Assembly: GCF_003231305.1 (NCBI RefSeq)
Contig: NZ_QKVM01000022.1
Span: 30,712 to 94,711, forward strand
DNA from: Pseudomonas sichuanensis
Lineage (GTDB): Bacteria > Pseudomonadota > Gammaproteobacteria > Pseudomonadales > Pseudomonadaceae
Direction of reading: 5' to 3'
Length of the DNA stretch: 64,000 nt
Under the pieces are notes generated by a model. That model saw only the letters and a program-made list of their open reading frames with translations, did no database searches and was not told the DNA's origin. Below, piece after piece: positions 1 to 10,218 of the stretch. Within the stretch, counting starts at the first letter, position 1; every line of letters begins with the position of its first letter. The position numbers were made by a program, and so were the translations under genes.

Positions 1-249
1 GTCGCCGATCGGGCGGACCACGATCGGTTGCATGACGCCGTGGTTGCGGATCGAGTGCGCCAGTTCTTCCAGCGCCTCGGGATCCATGTCACGGCGAGGC
101 TGATACTTGCCGCGCTGGATCAGCTCGACCGGCAGATGTTGCAGTTCTTTCTGGTCGATCTTGACAGCCTGCTCTTCGAGCGCGCTGACGGAAGGACCAC
201 TGAGCAGTGCATCCAACCCACGTCCGAGACCTCGTTTCTTGATGGCCAT
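1..249 (-). CDS. parB: Chromosome-partitioning protein ParB, N-terminal part (cut by window edge)
   Basis: ParB binds parS sites, loads as a CTP-dependent clamp and spreads around the origin; with ParA it segregates the chromosome. Only the first 83 codons are in the window. The start is ATG at 249, giving MAIKKRGLGRGLDALLSG, the ParA-interacting N-terminal tail typical of pseudomonads (residues 7-18). The ParB/Srx nucleotide-binding domain begins around YQPRRDMDPEALEELAHSI. It lies 9 bp downstream of parA on the same strand, so the two are surely co-transcribed. Three candidate target sites (parS) lie at 11759, 12389 and 15704. Confidence 0.97.
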   Translation of the reverse strand, partial: MAIKKRGLGRGLDALLSGPSVSALEEQAVKIDQKELQHLPVELIQRGKYQPRRDMDPEALEELAHSIRNHGVMQPIVVRPIGD

Positions 250-258
250 GCGGATTCC

Positions 259-1050
259 TTAAGTTGTTTGTGCAGTGCGTGATGGACGGCGCTGACGGCG
301 AACCAGTTCCCCGGCAAGCGCAAGATAGGCGAGCGCGCCACGGGATTGCTTGTCGTAGGCCAAAGCCGGCATGCCGAAGCTCGGCGCCTCGGCCAGGCGG
401 ATGTTGCGAGGGATCACCGTGTCGTAAAGCTGGTCGCCGAAGTGTTCCTTGAGCTGCGCCGAAACATCGTTGTTCAGGCTCAGGCGCGGGTCGTACATGG
501 TCCGCAACAGGCCTTCGATCTTCAGCGCCGGGTTCAACCGTGCGGCGATGCGCTTGATGTTATCCACAAGGTCGCTGAGACCTTCCAGTGCGTAGTACTC
601 GCACTGCATGGGGATGATCACGCCATCGGAGGCGACCAGGGCGTTGAGGGTCAGCATCGACAGCGACGGCGGGCAGTCGATGAGGATGTAGTCGTAGCTC
701 TCGCGGATCGGCGCCAGGGCGTTGCGCAGGCGGCTTTCCTTCATCTGCATTTCCAGCAGTACCACCTCGGCGGCGGTAAGGTCGCGGTTGGCCGGCAGCA
801 GCTGGTAACCACCGTGCTCGGAGTAGTGCATGGCCTGGGTCAGGTCGCACTCCCCGATCAGCAGGTCGTACACCGAGTGTTCGAGCTCGTGTTTATCCAC
901 ACCGCTGCCCATGGTGGCGTTGCCCTGCGGATCGAGGTCGATCAGCAGCACACGGCGCTTGGTCGCGGCCAGCGATGCGGCGAGATTGATACAGGTGGTG
1001 GTTTTGCCCACACCACCTTTCTGGTTCGCGATTGCGAATACCTTAGCCAT
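259..1050 (-). CDS. parA: Chromosome-partitioning ATPase ParA (Soj family)
   Basis: This 263-residue Walker-type ATPase forms dynamic gradients that move ParB-parS complexes to daughter cells. The deviant Walker A motif KGGVGKTT is at residues 11-18, followed by the LIDLDPQGNAT segment and the Walker B-like LIDCPPSL. The length is standard for the chromosomal ParA/Soj family. It starts with ATG at 1050, 18 bp after the rsmG stop, and precedes parB in the conserved order mnmG-rsmG-parA-parB. Two perfect DnaA 9-mers lie inside the gene (560-568 and 893-901). Confidence 0.97.
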   Translation of the reverse strand: MAKVFAIANQKGGVGKTTTCINLAASLAATKRRVLLIDLDPQGNATMGSGVDKHELEHSVYDLLIGECDLTQAMHYSEHGGYQLLPANRDLTAAEVVLLEMQMKESRLRNALAPIRESYDYILIDCPPSLSMLTLNALVASDGVIIPMQCEYYALEGLSDLVDNIKRIAARLNPALKIEGLLRTMYDPRLSLNNDVSAQLKEHFGDQLYDTVIPRNIRLAEAPSFGMPALAYDKQSRGALAYLALAGELVRRQRRPSRTAQTT

Positions 1051-1068
1051 TGTTGCGTGTGTTCCCAG

Positions 1069-1719
1069 TCATGCCTTGCGGCGCAGTATCAGCAGATGGC
1101 GCTGGCCCTGGCAACCTGGAACGGTCAGGGCCTGCTCGCTTTCCACTGTGAAGTCTGCGGGCAATGCTACCAGTTCATCGGCAGGATGCAGCCCTTTCAT
1201 TGCAAGCCATTGCGTGCGGGCGTCACCCAGGTGGCGGGTCCAGTTGGTGAAATTTTCCATGCTGCTGAAAGCGCGCGAGACGATCCCGCAGAACGGCTGC
1301 TCGGGCTGAACCTCTTCGACCCGGCTGTGGATAACCGTGAGGTTGTCCAGCTTCAGCTCCATTTTCACCTGGGTCAGGAAGCGGGTCTTCTTGCCATTGC
1401 TGTCGAGCACCGTCACTTGCTTGTGCGGATGCAGGATAGCCAACGGGATGCCGGGCATGCCGCCACCGCTGCCGACATCCAGCCAACGCTGGGTGTCATT
1501 GTGGATAAACGGCATGACGCTGAGGCTGTCGAGCAGGTGGCGCGACACCATCTCGTCCGGGTTACGCACAGCGGTGAGGTTGTAGGCCTTGTTCCATTTG
1601 ATCAACAGGGCCAGGTAGCCCAGCAGCAGTTCGTGCTGCTGCGCGCTCAGCTCGACGCCGAGCTGACGCGCACCTGTGGACAACTCTTCGGCGTGTTGCG
1701 GGGTGACCAGGGAACTCAA
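1069..1719 (-). CDS. rsmG: 16S rRNA (guanine527-N7)-methyltransferase RsmG
   Basis: RsmG (GidB) uses S-adenosylmethionine to methylate G527 of 16S rRNA. The protein has 216 residues, with the SAM-binding glycine-rich loop [15 protein letters not shown] at residues 80-94. The start appears to be TTG at 1719, which overlaps the mnmG stop codon by 4 bp (TTGA) and indicates translational coupling. This start gives the [13 protein letters not shown] beginning that I remember for P. putida RsmG. Loss of this gene gives low-level streptomycin resistance in several bacteria. Two perfect DnaA boxes lie in the gene (1326-1334, 1500-1508). Confidence 0.96.
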   Translation of the reverse strand: MSSLVTPQHAEELSTGARQLGVELSAQQHELLLGYLALLIKWNKAYNLTAVRNPDEMVSRHLLDSLSVMPFIHNDTQRWLDVGSGGGMPGIPLAILHPHKQVTVLDSNGKKTRFLTQVKMELKLDNLTVIHSRVEEVQPEQPFCGIVSRAFSSMENFTNWTRHLGDARTQWLAMKGLHPADELVALPADFTVESEQALTVPGCQGQRHLLILRRKA

Positions 1720-3608
1720 GCGCTTTGCTCCAATTCGCGGCCTGCGCCGCGTTTTTTCAAGTGAATCAGCAACAGGGAAATCGCCGCAGGCGTGACACCC
1801 GGGATACGTGAAGCCTGGCCAAGGGTCTCTGGACGGGTTTCGCCGAGCTTGCCCTGGATCTCCTTGGACAGGCCGGAAATCGAGGTGTAGTCGATATCCA
1901 CAGGCAGGCGGGTGTCTTCGCTGGCTCGCAGCCGGGCGATCTCGTCCTGCTGACGGTCGATGTAGCCGGCGTACTTGGTCTTGATCTCGACCTGCTCGGC
2001 GACCTGTGGATCGATCACTTCGCCGCCGGTGGCTTCGATCAGGCCAGCGTAGTCGACTTCCGGGCGAGCCAGCAGGTTGAGCAGGCTGTACTCGTGGTTC
2101 AGTGGGGTCGCGAACTTATCCACAATGGCCTGGCCTTGTGGCGTACCCGGGCGTACCCAGGTGCTTTTCAGGCGCTGCTCTTCACGCTCGATGCCTTCGC
2201 GCTTGGCGCTGAAGGCGGCCCAGCGCTCGTCGTCGATCAAACCCAGCTCGCGGCCTTTTTCGGTCAGGCGCAGGTCGGCGTTGTCTTCGCGCAGGATCAG
2301 CCGGTATTCGGCGCGCGAAGTGAACATGCGGTAGGGCTCTTGCGTACCCAGGGTGATCAGGTCGTCGACCAGCACACCGATGTAGGCCTCGTCACGGCGC
2401 GGGCACCAGCTTTCGCGGCCCTGCGCGCGCAGCGCGGCGTTGGTCCCGGCCAGCAGGCCCTGGGCGCCGGCCTCTTCGTAACCGGTGGTGCCGTTGATCT
2501 GGCCCGCGAAGAACAGGCCGCCGATGACCTTGGTCTCGAGGCTGTACTTGAGGTCGCGTGGGTCGAAGTAGTCGTACTCGATGGCGTAGCCCGGGCGAAC
2601 GATGTGGGCGTTTTCCATGCCGCGGATCGAGCGCACCAGCTCCAGCTGCACGTCGAACGGCAGCGAAGTCGAGATGCCGTTGGGGTACAGCTCATGGGTG
2701 GTCAGGCCTTCCGGCTCGATGAACACCTGGTGGCTTTCCTTGTCGGCGAAGCGGTGGATCTTGTCTTCGATCGACGGGCAATAGCGCGGGCCGATGCCTT
2801 CGATCACACCCGAGTACATCGGCGAACGGTCGAGGTTCGAGGCGATGATCTCGTGGGTGCGGGCATTGGTGTGGGTAATCCAGCAGCTCACCTGGCGCGG
2901 GTGCATCTGCGCATTGCCCATGAACGACATCACCGGGATCGGCGTGTCGCCGGGCTGCTCGGTCATTACCGAGAAATCCACGGAGCGGCCATCGATGCGC
3001 GGCGGTGTGCCGGTTTTCAGGCGGCCGACGCGCAGCGGCAGTTCCCGCATGCGATGGGCCAGGGCAATCGAAGGCGGGTCGCCGGCGCGCCCGCCGGAGT
3101 GATTCTGCAGGCCGATGTGGATAAGTCCACCGAGGAAAGTGCCGGTGGTCAGTACCACGCTCTCGGCGAAGAAACGCAGGCCCATCTGCGTGACCACGCC
3201 CTTCACCTGGTCCTGCTCGACGATCAGGTCATCGCAGGACTGCTGGAATATCCACAGGTTCGGCTGGTTTTCCAGAATTTCGCGCACCACCGCCTTGTAG
3301 ATGGCGCGGTCGGCCTGTGCTCGGGTGGCACGTACGGCCGGGCCCTTGCGGTTGTTCAGGATGCGGAACTGGATGCCGCTCTTGTCGGTGGCCAGCGCCA
3401 TGGCGCCGCCGAGCGCGTCGATCTCTTTGACCAGATGGCTTTTACCGATGCCACCGATGGCCGGGTTGCAGCTCATGTGACCGAGGGTTTCCACGTTATG
3501 GGTCAACAGCAGGGTTTTCACACCCATGCGTGCAGACGCAAGCGCAGCCTCGGTACCGGCATGGCCGCCGCCGATGACGATCACTTCAAAACGGGAAGGG
3601 AAATCCAC
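1716..3608 (-). CDS. mnmG: tRNA uridine-34 5-carboxymethylaminomethyl modification enzyme MnmG (GidA)
   Basis: MnmG is the FAD-dependent partner of MnmE; together they install carboxymethylaminomethyl groups at wobble uridine 34 of several tRNAs. The FAD-binding motif GGGHAG is at residues 13-18, followed by the family segment [10 protein letters not shown] and a C-terminal helical domain. Two adjacent GTG codons (3611 and 3608) could start it. I prefer 3608, which begins MDFPSRF and lies at better spacing from a GAGGTG ribosome-binding site; 3611 would add one residue. The gene borders a non-coding, DnaA-box-containing block. Perfect DnaA 9-mers occur inside it at 2116-2124 and 3116-3124. 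Confidence 0.97.
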   Translation of the reverse strand: MDFPSRFEVIVIGGGHAGTEAALASARMGVKTLLLTHNVETLGHMSCNPAIGGIGKSHLVKEIDALGGAMALATDKSGIQFRILNNRKGPAVRATRAQADRAIYKAVVREILENQPNLWIFQQSCDDLIVEQDQVKGVVTQMGLRFFAESVVLTTGTFLGGLIHIGLQNHSGGRAGDPPSIALAHRMRELPLRVGRLKTGTPPRIDGRSVDFSVMTEQPGDTPIPVMSFMGNAQMHPRQVSCWITHTNARTHEIIASNLDRSPMYSGVIEGIGPRYCPSIEDKIHRFADKESHQVFIEPEGLTTHELYPNGISTSLPFDVQLELVRSIRGMENAHIVRPGYAIEYDYFDPRDLKYSLETKVIGGLFFAGQINGTTGYEEAGAQGLLAGTNAALRAQGRESWCPRRDEAYIGVLVDDLITLGTQEPYRMFTSRAEYRLILREDNADLRLTEKGRELGLIDDERWAAFSAKREGIEREEQRLKSTWVRPGTPQGQAIVDKFATPLNHEYSLLNLLARPEVDYAGLIEATGGEVIDPQVAEQVEIKTKYAGYIDRQQDEIARLRASEDTRLPVDIDYTSISGLSKEIQGKLGETRPETLGQASRIPGVTPAAISLLLIHLKKRGAGRELEQSA

Positions 3609-4123
3609 CACGCACCTCGTGCCTGTTTTTACGAATAGAGAAGGTAAGCGGACAAGTATAGGGACTTACCCCCCTTCAAAGAAACCGTCTGAGCAAATTT
3701 TGACCAGGCTGTGGATGAGTGGCAGGCAATAGAAATCAAAGAAGAAAAATTTATAAAAGCTTTGTTTTTATGTTTATGTTTAGGGCCATGCCTAGCTGTT
3801 GATAACTGCCTGTAGGCCTTTAGATACGCGCTGTACAGCAATTCATAACCCTGGGCCTAAGTAGCCCTGTGGGGTCTGGACAAGGTTGTTTAACCTGTGG
3901 ATGAAAGTAGCTGTTACCCACAGGCCGCATTTTCCTCAACAAAAAAGCGTGGTTATCAACGGAGCTGAAGGCGAGTTTTCCACAGAGCACAGGCGAGCGT
4001 TCGCCTGCCTGTTGATGAATATTTCAGGCGACGAACGGTCGTATAGCGAGGAATCAGGAGGGGGTTACTACGGTCCCCCGCAACAAGCGCCAGGCAGCGC
4101 TTGCCGGGGGAGCCAGGAAGGGA
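3609..4123. other. Non-coding origin-flanking block between mnmG and mnmE with imperfect DnaA boxes
   Basis: No gene is seen in these 515 bp. The block has an AT-rich tract (about 3731-3790, rich in A and T runs). It also has five 9-mers one base away from the DnaA consensus TTATCCACA: 3710-3718, 3797-3805, 3896-3904, 3914-3922 and 3976-3984. Pseudomonads are known to carry DnaA-box clusters both next to mnmG (gidA) and next to dnaA. This matches the first of these, but no box here is perfect, so its activity as an origin is uncertain. It must also hold the mnmG promoter. Confidence 0.7.
4075..4110 (-). terminator. Strong GC hairpin just downstream of mnmE
   Basis: On the minus strand an interrupted stem of about 15 bp (4075-4090 with 4097-4110) follows the mnmE stop codon by 13 bases. 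There is no run of T after it, so it may stabilise or end the mnmE transcript rather than be a classic intrinsic terminator. Confidence 0.5.
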
Positions 4124-5494
4124 TTACTTGCCGATGCAGAAGCTGGAGAAGATTCGCCCCAGCAGATCGTCCGAGCTGAATGCCCCGGTGATCTCACCCA
4201 GGGCTTGCTGAGCCTGACGCAGGTCTTCAGCCAGCAACTCACCAGCGCCGGCAAGGGTCAGCTGGGCACGGCCGTGTTCAAGATGGCTGCTGGCCTGGCG
4301 CAGTGCTTCGAGGTGGCGACGGCGCGCGCTGAAGCTGCTTTCCGCGGTCTGTTCGTAGCCCATGCAGGCCTTGAGATGATCACGCAGCAAGTCCAGGCCC
4401 ATGTCGCTGTCATTGGCACTGAGGGTGATGGTTGCATGCCCGTCGTCACTCAGCTCCAGGCCAACCTGCTCGCCACTGAGGTCGGCCTTGTTGCGGATCA
4501 GCGTGACCTTGGACGGATCCGGGCGCTGATCGAGGAATTCTGGCCACAGGGCAAAAGGATCACTGGCTTCAGGCGCCGTGGAGTCGACCACCAACAGCAC
4601 CCGATCGGCCTCGTTGATGGCCTTCAACGCCCTCTGCACCCCGATCTTTTCCACATGGTCATCGGTATCGCGCAGGCCTGCGGTGTCGACCACGTGCAGC
4701 GGCATGCCGTCGATGTGGATATGTTCACGCAGGATGTCCCGGGTGGTGCCGGCGATATCGGTGACGATCGCCGCTTCACGGCCCGCCAATTGGTTGAGCA
4801 GGCTGGACTTGCCGGCGTTCGGCCGGCCAGCGATGACCACGGTCATGCCATCGCGCAGCAAGGCGCCCTGCCCGGCTTCGCGCTGCACTGTGGACAACTC
4901 GGTGCGCACATCATCGAGCATGCGCAACACATGGCCATCGGCGAGAAAGTCGATTTCCTCTTCCGGGAAGTCGATGGCGGCTTCGACATAGATACGCAAG
5001 GCAATCAACGCCTCGGTCAGCCCATGCACACGCTTGGAGAACGCCCCCTGCAGCGAGCGCAAGGCATTGCGCGCGGCCTGGGTAGAGCTCGCCTCGATCA
5101 GGTCGGCAATGGCCTCGGCCTGGGCCAGGTCGAGCTTGTCGTTGAGGAACGCACGCTCGCTGAACTCGCCCGGCCGCGCCAGGCGGCAGCCCAGTTGCAG
5201 GCAGCGCTGCAGCAGCATGTCCATCACCACGGGGCCGCCATGGCCCTGCAGCTCCAGCACATCCTCGCCGGTGAACGAATTCGGCCCGGGGAAGAACAAC
5301 GCGATGCCCTCGTCCAGCACCAGGCCATCGGCATCGCGGAACGGGCCGTAGTGGGCGTGGCGCGGGGTCAGGCTGCGGCCGGTGATAGCCTGCCCGGCCT
5401 GGCTGGCCAGTGGGCCGGACAAGCGGACGATGCCGACACCGCCACGGCCCTGGGCAGTGGCGATGGCGGCGATGGTTTCACGCACAGTATTCAT
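4124..5494 (-). CDS. mnmE: tRNA modification GTPase MnmE (TrmE)
   Basis: MnmE is the GTPase partner of MnmG in cmnm5U34 modification of tRNA and binds the formyl-tetrahydrofolate cofactor. The protein has 456 residues: an N-terminal folate-binding domain (about 1-120), a helical domain with an inserted Ras-like G domain (G1 motif GRPNAGKS at 223-230), and the C-terminal CIGK motif whose cysteine is essential in the family. The ATG at 5494 gives the conserved [10 protein letters not shown] start; the reading frame runs 17 codons further upstream but that part is not conserved and overlaps the terminator after yidC. Confidence 0.97.
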   Translation of the reverse strand: MNTVRETIAAIATAQGRGGVGIVRLSGPLASQAGQAITGRSLTPRHAHYGPFRDADGLVLDEGIALFFPGPNSFTGEDVLELQGHGGPVVMDMLLQRCLQLGCRLARPGEFSERAFLNDKLDLAQAEAIADLIEASSTQAARNALRSLQGAFSKRVHGLTEALIALRIYVEAAIDFPEEEIDFLADGHVLRMLDDVRTELSTVQREAGQGALLRDGMTVVIAGRPNAGKSSLLNQLAGREAAIVTDIAGTTRDILREHIHIDGMPLHVVDTAGLRDTDDHVEKIGVQRALKAINEADRVLLVVDSTAPEASDPFALWPEFLDQRPDPSKVTLIRNKADLSGEQVGLELSDDGHATITLSANDSDMGLDLLRDHLKACMGYEQTAESSFSARRRHLEALRQASSHLEHGRAQLTLAGAGELLAEDLRQAQQALGEITGAFSSDDLLGRIFSSFCIGK

Positions 5495-5533
5495 GCTCGA
5501 AGCCTCTACAGCGAATTCGAAAGACAGATAGCA

Positions 5534-5560
5534 AAAACGCCCCACGAGGGGGCGTTTTTA
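5534..5560. terminator. Bidirectional intrinsic terminator between yidC and mnmE
   Basis: An A5-CGCCCC / GGGGCG-T5 hairpin with a short loop has A and T tracts on both sides, so it can work in either direction. It separates the rpmH-rnpA-yidD-yidC transcript from mnmE. Confidence 0.8.
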
Positions 5561-5584
5561 TTCACAGGCTAGCGTAGCGGCCTG

Positions 5585-7267
5585 TCAAGCGGCTGCGTTT
5601 TTGGTCGCGGCCTCGATACGGCGAGTGATGTACCACTGCTGGCTGATCGACAGGCAGTTGTTCACAACCCAGTACAGCACCAGGCCAGCTGGGAACCACA
5701 GGAAGAAGAAGGTGAAGATGATCGGCATCATTTTCATCACCTTGGCCTGCATCGGATCCGGCGGCGTCGGGTTCAGGCGCTGCTGGATGAACATGGTCGC
5801 GCCCATGATGATCGGCAGGATGAAGAACGGATCCTTGATCGACAGGTCGGTGATCCACAGCAGCCATGGGGCCTGGCGCATCTCGACGCTTTCCAGCAGT
5901 ACCCAGTACAGGGCCAGGAACACCGGCATCTGCACCAGGATCGGCAGGCAGCCGCCCAGCGGGTTGATCTTCTCTTTCTTGTACAGCTCCATCATCGCCT
6001 GGGACATCTTCTGGCGATCGTCACCGAAGCGTTCCTTCAGTGCGGCAAGCTTTGGCGCCACGGCACGCATGCGCGCCATCGAGCGATAGCTGGCAGCCGA
6101 CAGTGGGAAGAACAGGCCCTTGATGAGCATGGTCAGGACAATGATCGACCAGCCCCAGTTACCCAGCAGGCTGTGGATATGTTGCAGCAGCCAGAAAATC
6201 GGCTGGGCAATGAACCACAGGAAGCCGTAGTCGACGGTCAGTTCCAGGCCTGGGGACAACTCTTTGAGCTTGGACTGGATCTTCGGACCGGCGTACAGCA
6301 TGGCGCTGGTTTCGACCTTGCCGCCAGCAGGAACGCTGAGTGCCGGGCCGGTGTAACCGATGATGTAGTTGCCCTGGCTGTCCTTGCGAGTCTGGACGGC
6401 GTTGTTATCGCCCTTGGCCGGAATCCAGGCGGTCACGAAGTAGTGCTGCAGCCAGGCTACCCAGCCGCCGGTCACATTTTCTTTCAAACTGCCCTTGTCG
6501 ATGTCTTTCATCGACACTTTCTTGTACGGCTCGGCAGCTGTCCACAGGGCGGCGCCCAGGTAGGTAGCGGTGCCGGTGGCAGTGCTCGACGACGGGTCGC
6601 CGCTGGCATCGCGCTTGAGCTGGGCAAACAGGTTGCCGTTCCACGCCTGGCCGCTCTGGTTGTCGATCAGGTAGCTGACGGTCAGGTCGTACTCACCGCG
6701 CTTGAGGCTGAAGCGCTTGATGTAGTTGACGCCGTTCTCGCTGAACTTCAGGTCGACTACCAGTTGATCCTGGCCATCGGCCAGCTGGAAGCTCTTCTGC
6801 TCCGCGGCATACAGCGGGCGACCCGTGGAACGGGCATCCGGGCCGTTGGCGCCGGTCAGGCCGCTTTGCGCCAGGTAGACACGCTCGCCACCGTTGTCGA
6901 ACAGCTGGAACGGGATGTCCGGATGGTCCTGGCGGCGTGGGTATTTCGGCAGGGTCAGCTGGACGATGTCACCACCGACCGGGTCGATAGCCAGGTCCAG
7001 GACGTCGGTCTTGACCCGGATCAGGTCCTTGCTCAGTGCAACCGGAGCAAGTTCCGCAGGGCTGGATTCAGCATTGGCGCTCGGCACATCGGCGCTGGCG
7101 CCGGCGGTTCCGGCCGGGACGGTATCCGGCAGGGCCGGGGCAGCAGTGCTGGCAGCAGTATTCTGAGTCGGCAGGGCAGCCTGGCCGTAGTCCTGGTTCC
7201 ATTTCAGGACCATGACGTAGGACACGATTGCCAGGGCGACGATCAGGATCGTGCGTTTAATATCCAT
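5585..7267 (-). CDS. yidC: Membrane protein insertase YidC
   Basis: YidC inserts inner-membrane proteins, alone or with SecYEG. The 560-residue protein has a first membrane segment at about residues 6-25 (KRTILIVALAIVSYVMVL), a large periplasmic domain (about 50-330), and the conserved insertase core with the remaining membrane segments in the last 220 residues (GLFFPLSAASYRSMARMR, MPVFLALYWVLLESVE). ATG 7267 is chosen because it starts the conserved MDIKRTILI; 24 codons of open frame upstream overlap yidD. It follows yidD by 2 bp. Confidence 0.97.
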   Translation of the reverse strand: MDIKRTILIVALAIVSYVMVLKWNQDYGQAALPTQNTAASTAAPALPDTVPAGTAGASADVPSANAESSPAELAPVALSKDLIRVKTDVLDLAIDPVGGDIVQLTLPKYPRRQDHPDIPFQLFDNGGERVYLAQSGLTGANGPDARSTGRPLYAAEQKSFQLADGQDQLVVDLKFSENGVNYIKRFSLKRGEYDLTVSYLIDNQSGQAWNGNLFAQLKRDASGDPSSSTATGTATYLGAALWTAAEPYKKVSMKDIDKGSLKENVTGGWVAWLQHYFVTAWIPAKGDNNAVQTRKDSQGNYIIGYTGPALSVPAGGKVETSAMLYAGPKIQSKLKELSPGLELTVDYGFLWFIAQPIFWLLQHIHSLLGNWGWSIIVLTMLIKGLFFPLSAASYRSMARMRAVAPKLAALKERFGDDRQKMSQAMMELYKKEKINPLGGCLPILVQMPVFLALYWVLLESVEMRQAPWLLWITDLSIKDPFFILPIIMGATMFIQQRLNPTPPDPMQAKVMKMMPIIFTFFFLWFPAGLVLYWVVNNCLSISQQWYITRRIEAATKNAAA

Positions 7268-7269
7268 GA

Positions 7270-7515
7270 TTACTCGGCTATCGAAGAAGTTCGGGAGGAA
7301 GGAGCTGGTGGAACGGGATCGAAACCGCCGTCGTTCCACGGATTACAACGCCCCAGGCGACGAACGGCCAGCCACCCACCACGCAAGAGGCCATGGTTTT
7401 CGATGGCTTCGTATGCGTAACAGGAACAGCTGGGATAGAAACGACAGTGACTGGCCATCAGGGGGCTGATGGCGTAACGGTAGAACTGGATCGGAACGAG
7501 GGCCAGTTTACGCAT
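7270..7515 (-). CDS. yidD: Membrane protein insertion efficiency factor YidD
   Basis: YidD is a small amphipathic membrane-associated protein that helps YidC-dependent insertion; its exact activity is not settled. The 81 residues include the conserved cysteine-rich core [17 protein letters not shown] and GRCNPW. It overlaps the end of rnpA by 8 bp and ends 2 bp before yidC, as in the conserved rpmH-rnpA-yidD-yidC order. Confidence 0.96.
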   Translation of the reverse strand: MRKLALVPIQFYRYAISPLMASHCRFYPSCSCYAYEAIENHGLLRGGWLAVRRLGRCNPWNDGGFDPVPPAPSSRTSSIAE

Positions 7516-7912
7516 TGTGACTGTCTACCCCTGCGGGATTGGCGTTGACCGCTGGAGAGGGCCGACTGCGAGCCAGTCGCTTCCAGAGCTTGCCAAAGTG
7601 TTGGTGCAATTCTGGGTTTTCCACTTCGCCCAACCCCTTGCGCGCGACGATCACGATATCCAAACCCGCCAACAGCTGCTGGTTCAGGCGGAACGAATCG
7701 CGCATCAGGCGTTTCAGGCGATTGCGTTGAACGGCGAGCTTGACGCTCTTTTTGCCGATCACCAGGCCGAGGCGTGGGTGATCGAGGCCGTTCTCGCGGG
7801 CAAGGATAAGCAGGTTTTTCCCTGGAACCTTGCCGGTTGGGGAGTCGAAGACCGCTTTGAAGTGCCGGGGTGTAAGCAGTCGCTTTTCCCGACTGAAGTC
7901 CTGACTCACCAC
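7508..7912 (-). CDS. rnpA: Ribonuclease P protein component RnpA
   Basis: RnpA is the protein cofactor of RNase P, which matures the 5' ends of tRNAs. The signature RNA-binding stretch [18 protein letters not shown] is present. The start is one of two adjacent GTG codons (7912 or 7909); 7912 gives [13 protein letters not shown] and 134 residues. No ATG fits, because the upstream open frame runs into rpmH. The gap to rpmH is only 13 bp. Confidence 0.95.
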   Translation of the reverse strand: MVSQDFSREKRLLTPRHFKAVFDSPTGKVPGKNLLILARENGLDHPRLGLVIGKKSVKLAVQRNRLKRLMRDSFRLNQQLLAGLDIVIVARKGLGEVENPELHQHFGKLWKRLARSRPSPAVNANPAGVDSHNA

Positions 7913-7925
7913 CTGTGCCGAAAAA

Positions 7926-8060
7926 TCAAATGGCCAGACGCTTACGGCCTTTGGCACGACGACGCGACAGAACGGCGCGGCCGTTCTTGGTGGCCATACG
8001 GGCACGGAAACCGTGGGTGCGTGCGCGCTTGATGGTGCTTGGTTGGAAAGTACGTTTCAT
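7926..8060 (-). CDS. rpmH: Ribosomal protein bL34
   Basis: This 44-residue very basic protein of the large ribosomal subunit reads [18 protein letters not shown] at its start and ends GRKRLAI. It is short enough to be missed by length cut-offs. It is the first gene of the leftward rpmH-rnpA-yidD-yidC operon and marks the left border of oriC. Confidence 0.97.
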   Translation of the reverse strand: MKRTFQPSTIKRARTHGFRARMATKNGRAVLSRRRAKGRKRLAI

Positions 8061-8645
8061 GGCGTGTTACCTGGGTTGGTCGACAACGGGCCGGAAGGGC
8101 CCCCTTTTTAAGAGATCGGCGATTCTAGAGAAAGCAAGCCCATAGGTCAATTTCCAACCAGTCATTCCTTAATGAAGGGTGCCCAGTGGTCAGCGCTCAG
8201 GCCTGGTTGAAAGACGGGCTGCATACCAACGCTCAGAATGAAAAAAATAAGAAAGGCATATAAAAAGCTTTTCTGAAGAACTTATAGATCTTAAGTGGAT
8301 AACCTTCTGTGGATAACACGTCACAGCCCACTATTTGCAGGCTGTACAGAGATTTGAAACCTTGTCGGTAACAGGTGTCTTCTCTGTGCCGGGCCTGCGT
8401 ACAACCTGTGCAGCAAAAGGCCATTTATCCACAGGCGAATTATCCACAGGCTAGGGCCCGGGGTTGTGCATAGCCCTCATGTAGCGTTATCCACAGGGCT
8501 TATTCACATCTCAAGGTGATGATTTGGTCGGATTTTGGCTTATTTACCGGGCCTGCATGCGGCCTCATATGTGGATAACTGACCGCCCGCCCGGTACAAT
8601 GGCGGTTTGTTTTGCCTCATCCGGCTTTCAACTCAGGGGATATCC
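8061..8645. other. oriC: Chromosomal replication origin oriC (rpmH-dnaA intergenic)
   Basis: The 585-bp gap between divergent rpmH and dnaA has six DnaA boxes. TTATCCACA is on the plus strand at 8425-8433, 8440-8448 and 8487-8495, and TTATTCACA at 8500-8508. TTATCCACA is on the minus strand at 8308-8316 and 8570-8578. Near-matches occur at 8294-8302 and 8465-8473. The AT-rich stretch at about 8236-8295 is the best candidate for the unwinding element. The gene context and box cluster match the known Pseudomonas oriC between rpmH and dnaA. The promoters of rpmH and dnaA must also lie here, so the boxes nearest dnaA (8570-8578) probably serve autoregulation. Confidence 0.95.
8236..8295. other. 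AT-rich candidate DNA-unwinding element of oriC
   Basis: This is the most A/T-rich stretch of the rpmH-dnaA gap, with runs of A and the hexamer AAGCTT. It lies immediately left of the DnaA-box cluster. The assignment is by composition and position only. Confidence 0.5.
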
Positions 8646-10178
8646 GTGTCAGTGGAACTTTGGCAGCAGTGCGTGGAGCTTCTGCGCGATGAACTGCCTG
8701 CCCAGCAATTCAACACCTGGATCCGTCCGCTACAGGTCGAAGCCGAAGGCGACGAGTTGCGCGTCTACGCGCCCAACCGCTTCGTGCTCGATTGGGTCAA
8801 TGAAAAGTACCTGGGTCGTCTGCTCGAGCTGTTGGGCGAACACGGCAACGGCATTGCGCCGGCGCTTTCCTTATTAATAGGTAGCCGTCGTAGTTCTGCT
8901 GCGCGCGCTGCCCCGAATGCGCCGGTGAGCGCCGCCGTCGCCGCAACCTTGGCGCAGCAGGCTCAGGTTCAGCCTGCCGCACCGATCGTGCTGCCGAGCG
9001 AGCCGGCCATGGCGCCGGTGGCCGAGCCGGTTACCAGCGGCATCGAAGAGTCCGCTTCGCGCAACAGCTTCGACAGCATGGCTGAGCCCAGCTCCACGCC
9101 CGCTGCTACGGGCCGTACCGAGCAACGTACGGTGCAGGTCGAAGGCGCGCTCAAGCACACCAGCTACCTGAACCGCACCTTCACCTTCGAAACCTTCGTA
9201 GAGGGTAAGTCGAACCAGTTGGCCCGCGCGGCTGCCTGGCAGGTCGCGGACAACCCCAAGCACGGCTACAACCCGCTGTTCCTCTATGGCGGTGTCGGCC
9301 TGGGTAAAACGCACTTGATGCATGCTGTGGGTAACCACCTGCTGAAGAAGAACCCGAATGCCAAGGTCGTCTACCTGCATTCCGAGCGCTTCGTCGCCGA
9401 CATGGTCAAGGCCCTGCAGCTGAACGCGATCAACGAATTCAAACGCTTCTACCGCTCGGTCGATGCGCTGCTGATCGACGACATCCAGTTCTTCGCCCGC
9501 AAGGAGCGTTCGCAGGAAGAGTTTTTCCACACCTTCAACGCCCTGCTCGAGGGCGGTCAGCAGGTGATTCTCACCAGCGACCGCTACCCGAAAGAGATCG
9601 AAGGCCTGGAAGAGCGCCTGAAGTCGCGCTTTGGTTGGGGCCTGACGGTGGCTGTCGAGCCGCCGGAGCTGGAAACCCGCGTGGCGATCCTGATGAAGAA
9701 GGCCGACCAGGCCAAGGTCGAGCTGCCACACGATGCCGCGTTCTTCATCGCCCAACGCATCCGTTCCAACGTGCGTGAACTCGAAGGTGCCCTGAAGCGG
9801 GTGATCGCTCACTCGCACTTCATGGGCCGCGATATCACCATCGAGCTGATTCGTGAATCGCTCAAGGATCTGCTGGCGCTGCAGGACAAACTGGTGAGTG
9901 TGGATAACATCCAGCGCACCGTGGCCGAGTACTACAAGATCAAAATCTCCGATCTGCTGTCCAAGCGCCGTTCGCGCTCTGTAGCGCGTCCGCGCCAGGT
10001 GGCCATGGCCCTGTCGAAGGAGCTGACCAACCACAGCTTGCCGGAAATCGGCGACATGTTTGGCGGCCGCGACCATACCACCGTGCTGCACGCCTGCCGC
10101 AAGATCAACGAATTGAAGGAATCCGACGCGGACATCCGCGAGGACTACAAGAACCTGCTGCGCACACTGACGACTTGA
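8646..10178 (+). CDS. dnaA: Chromosomal replication initiator DnaA
   Basis: DnaA binds the boxes in oriC, melts the origin and loads DnaB. The 510-residue protein has domain I ([24 protein letters not shown]), a low-conservation domain II rich in Ala/Pro (about 90-170), an AAA+ domain with Walker A GGVGLGKT at 215-222, and a DNA-binding domain IV with the signature RDHTTVLHA at 475-483. The start is GTG 8646; a longer open frame upstream lacks conservation. It heads dnaA-dnaN-recF-gyrB. A perfect DnaA box lies inside the gene at 9899-9907. Confidence 0.98.
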   Translation: MSVELWQQCVELLRDELPAQQFNTWIRPLQVEAEGDELRVYAPNRFVLDWVNEKYLGRLLELLGEHGNGIAPALSLLIGSRRSSAARAAPNAPVSAAVAATLAQQAQVQPAAPIVLPSEPAMAPVAEPVTSGIEESASRNSFDSMAEPSSTPAATGRTEQRTVQVEGALKHTSYLNRTFTFETFVEGKSNQLARAAAWQVADNPKHGYNPLFLYGGVGLGKTHLMHAVGNHLLKKNPNAKVVYLHSERFVADMVKALQLNAINEFKRFYRSVDALLIDDIQFFARKERSQEEFFHTFNALLEGGQQVILTSDRYPKEIEGLEERLKSRFGWGLTVAVEPPELETRVAILMKKADQAKVELPHDAAFFIAQRIRSNVRELEGALKRVIAHSHFMGRDITIELIRESLKDLLALQDKLVSVDNIQRTVAEYYKIKISDLLSKRRSRSVARPRQVAMALSKELTNHSLPEIGDMFGGRDHTTVLHACRKINELKESDADIREDYKNLLRTLTT

Positions 10179-10218
10179 TGACCGTCTGCGTAGCTAATTG
10201 AAGGCAAGGGACTAGACC

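Noticed and set aside
346..1764. Plus-strand frame across parA and rsmG, and similar ones at 2094-3638, 4205-5572, 6173-7420 and 25860-27761
   Set aside because: Antisense shadows of well-supported genes; compositions rich in H, Q, V and R typical of reversed codons.
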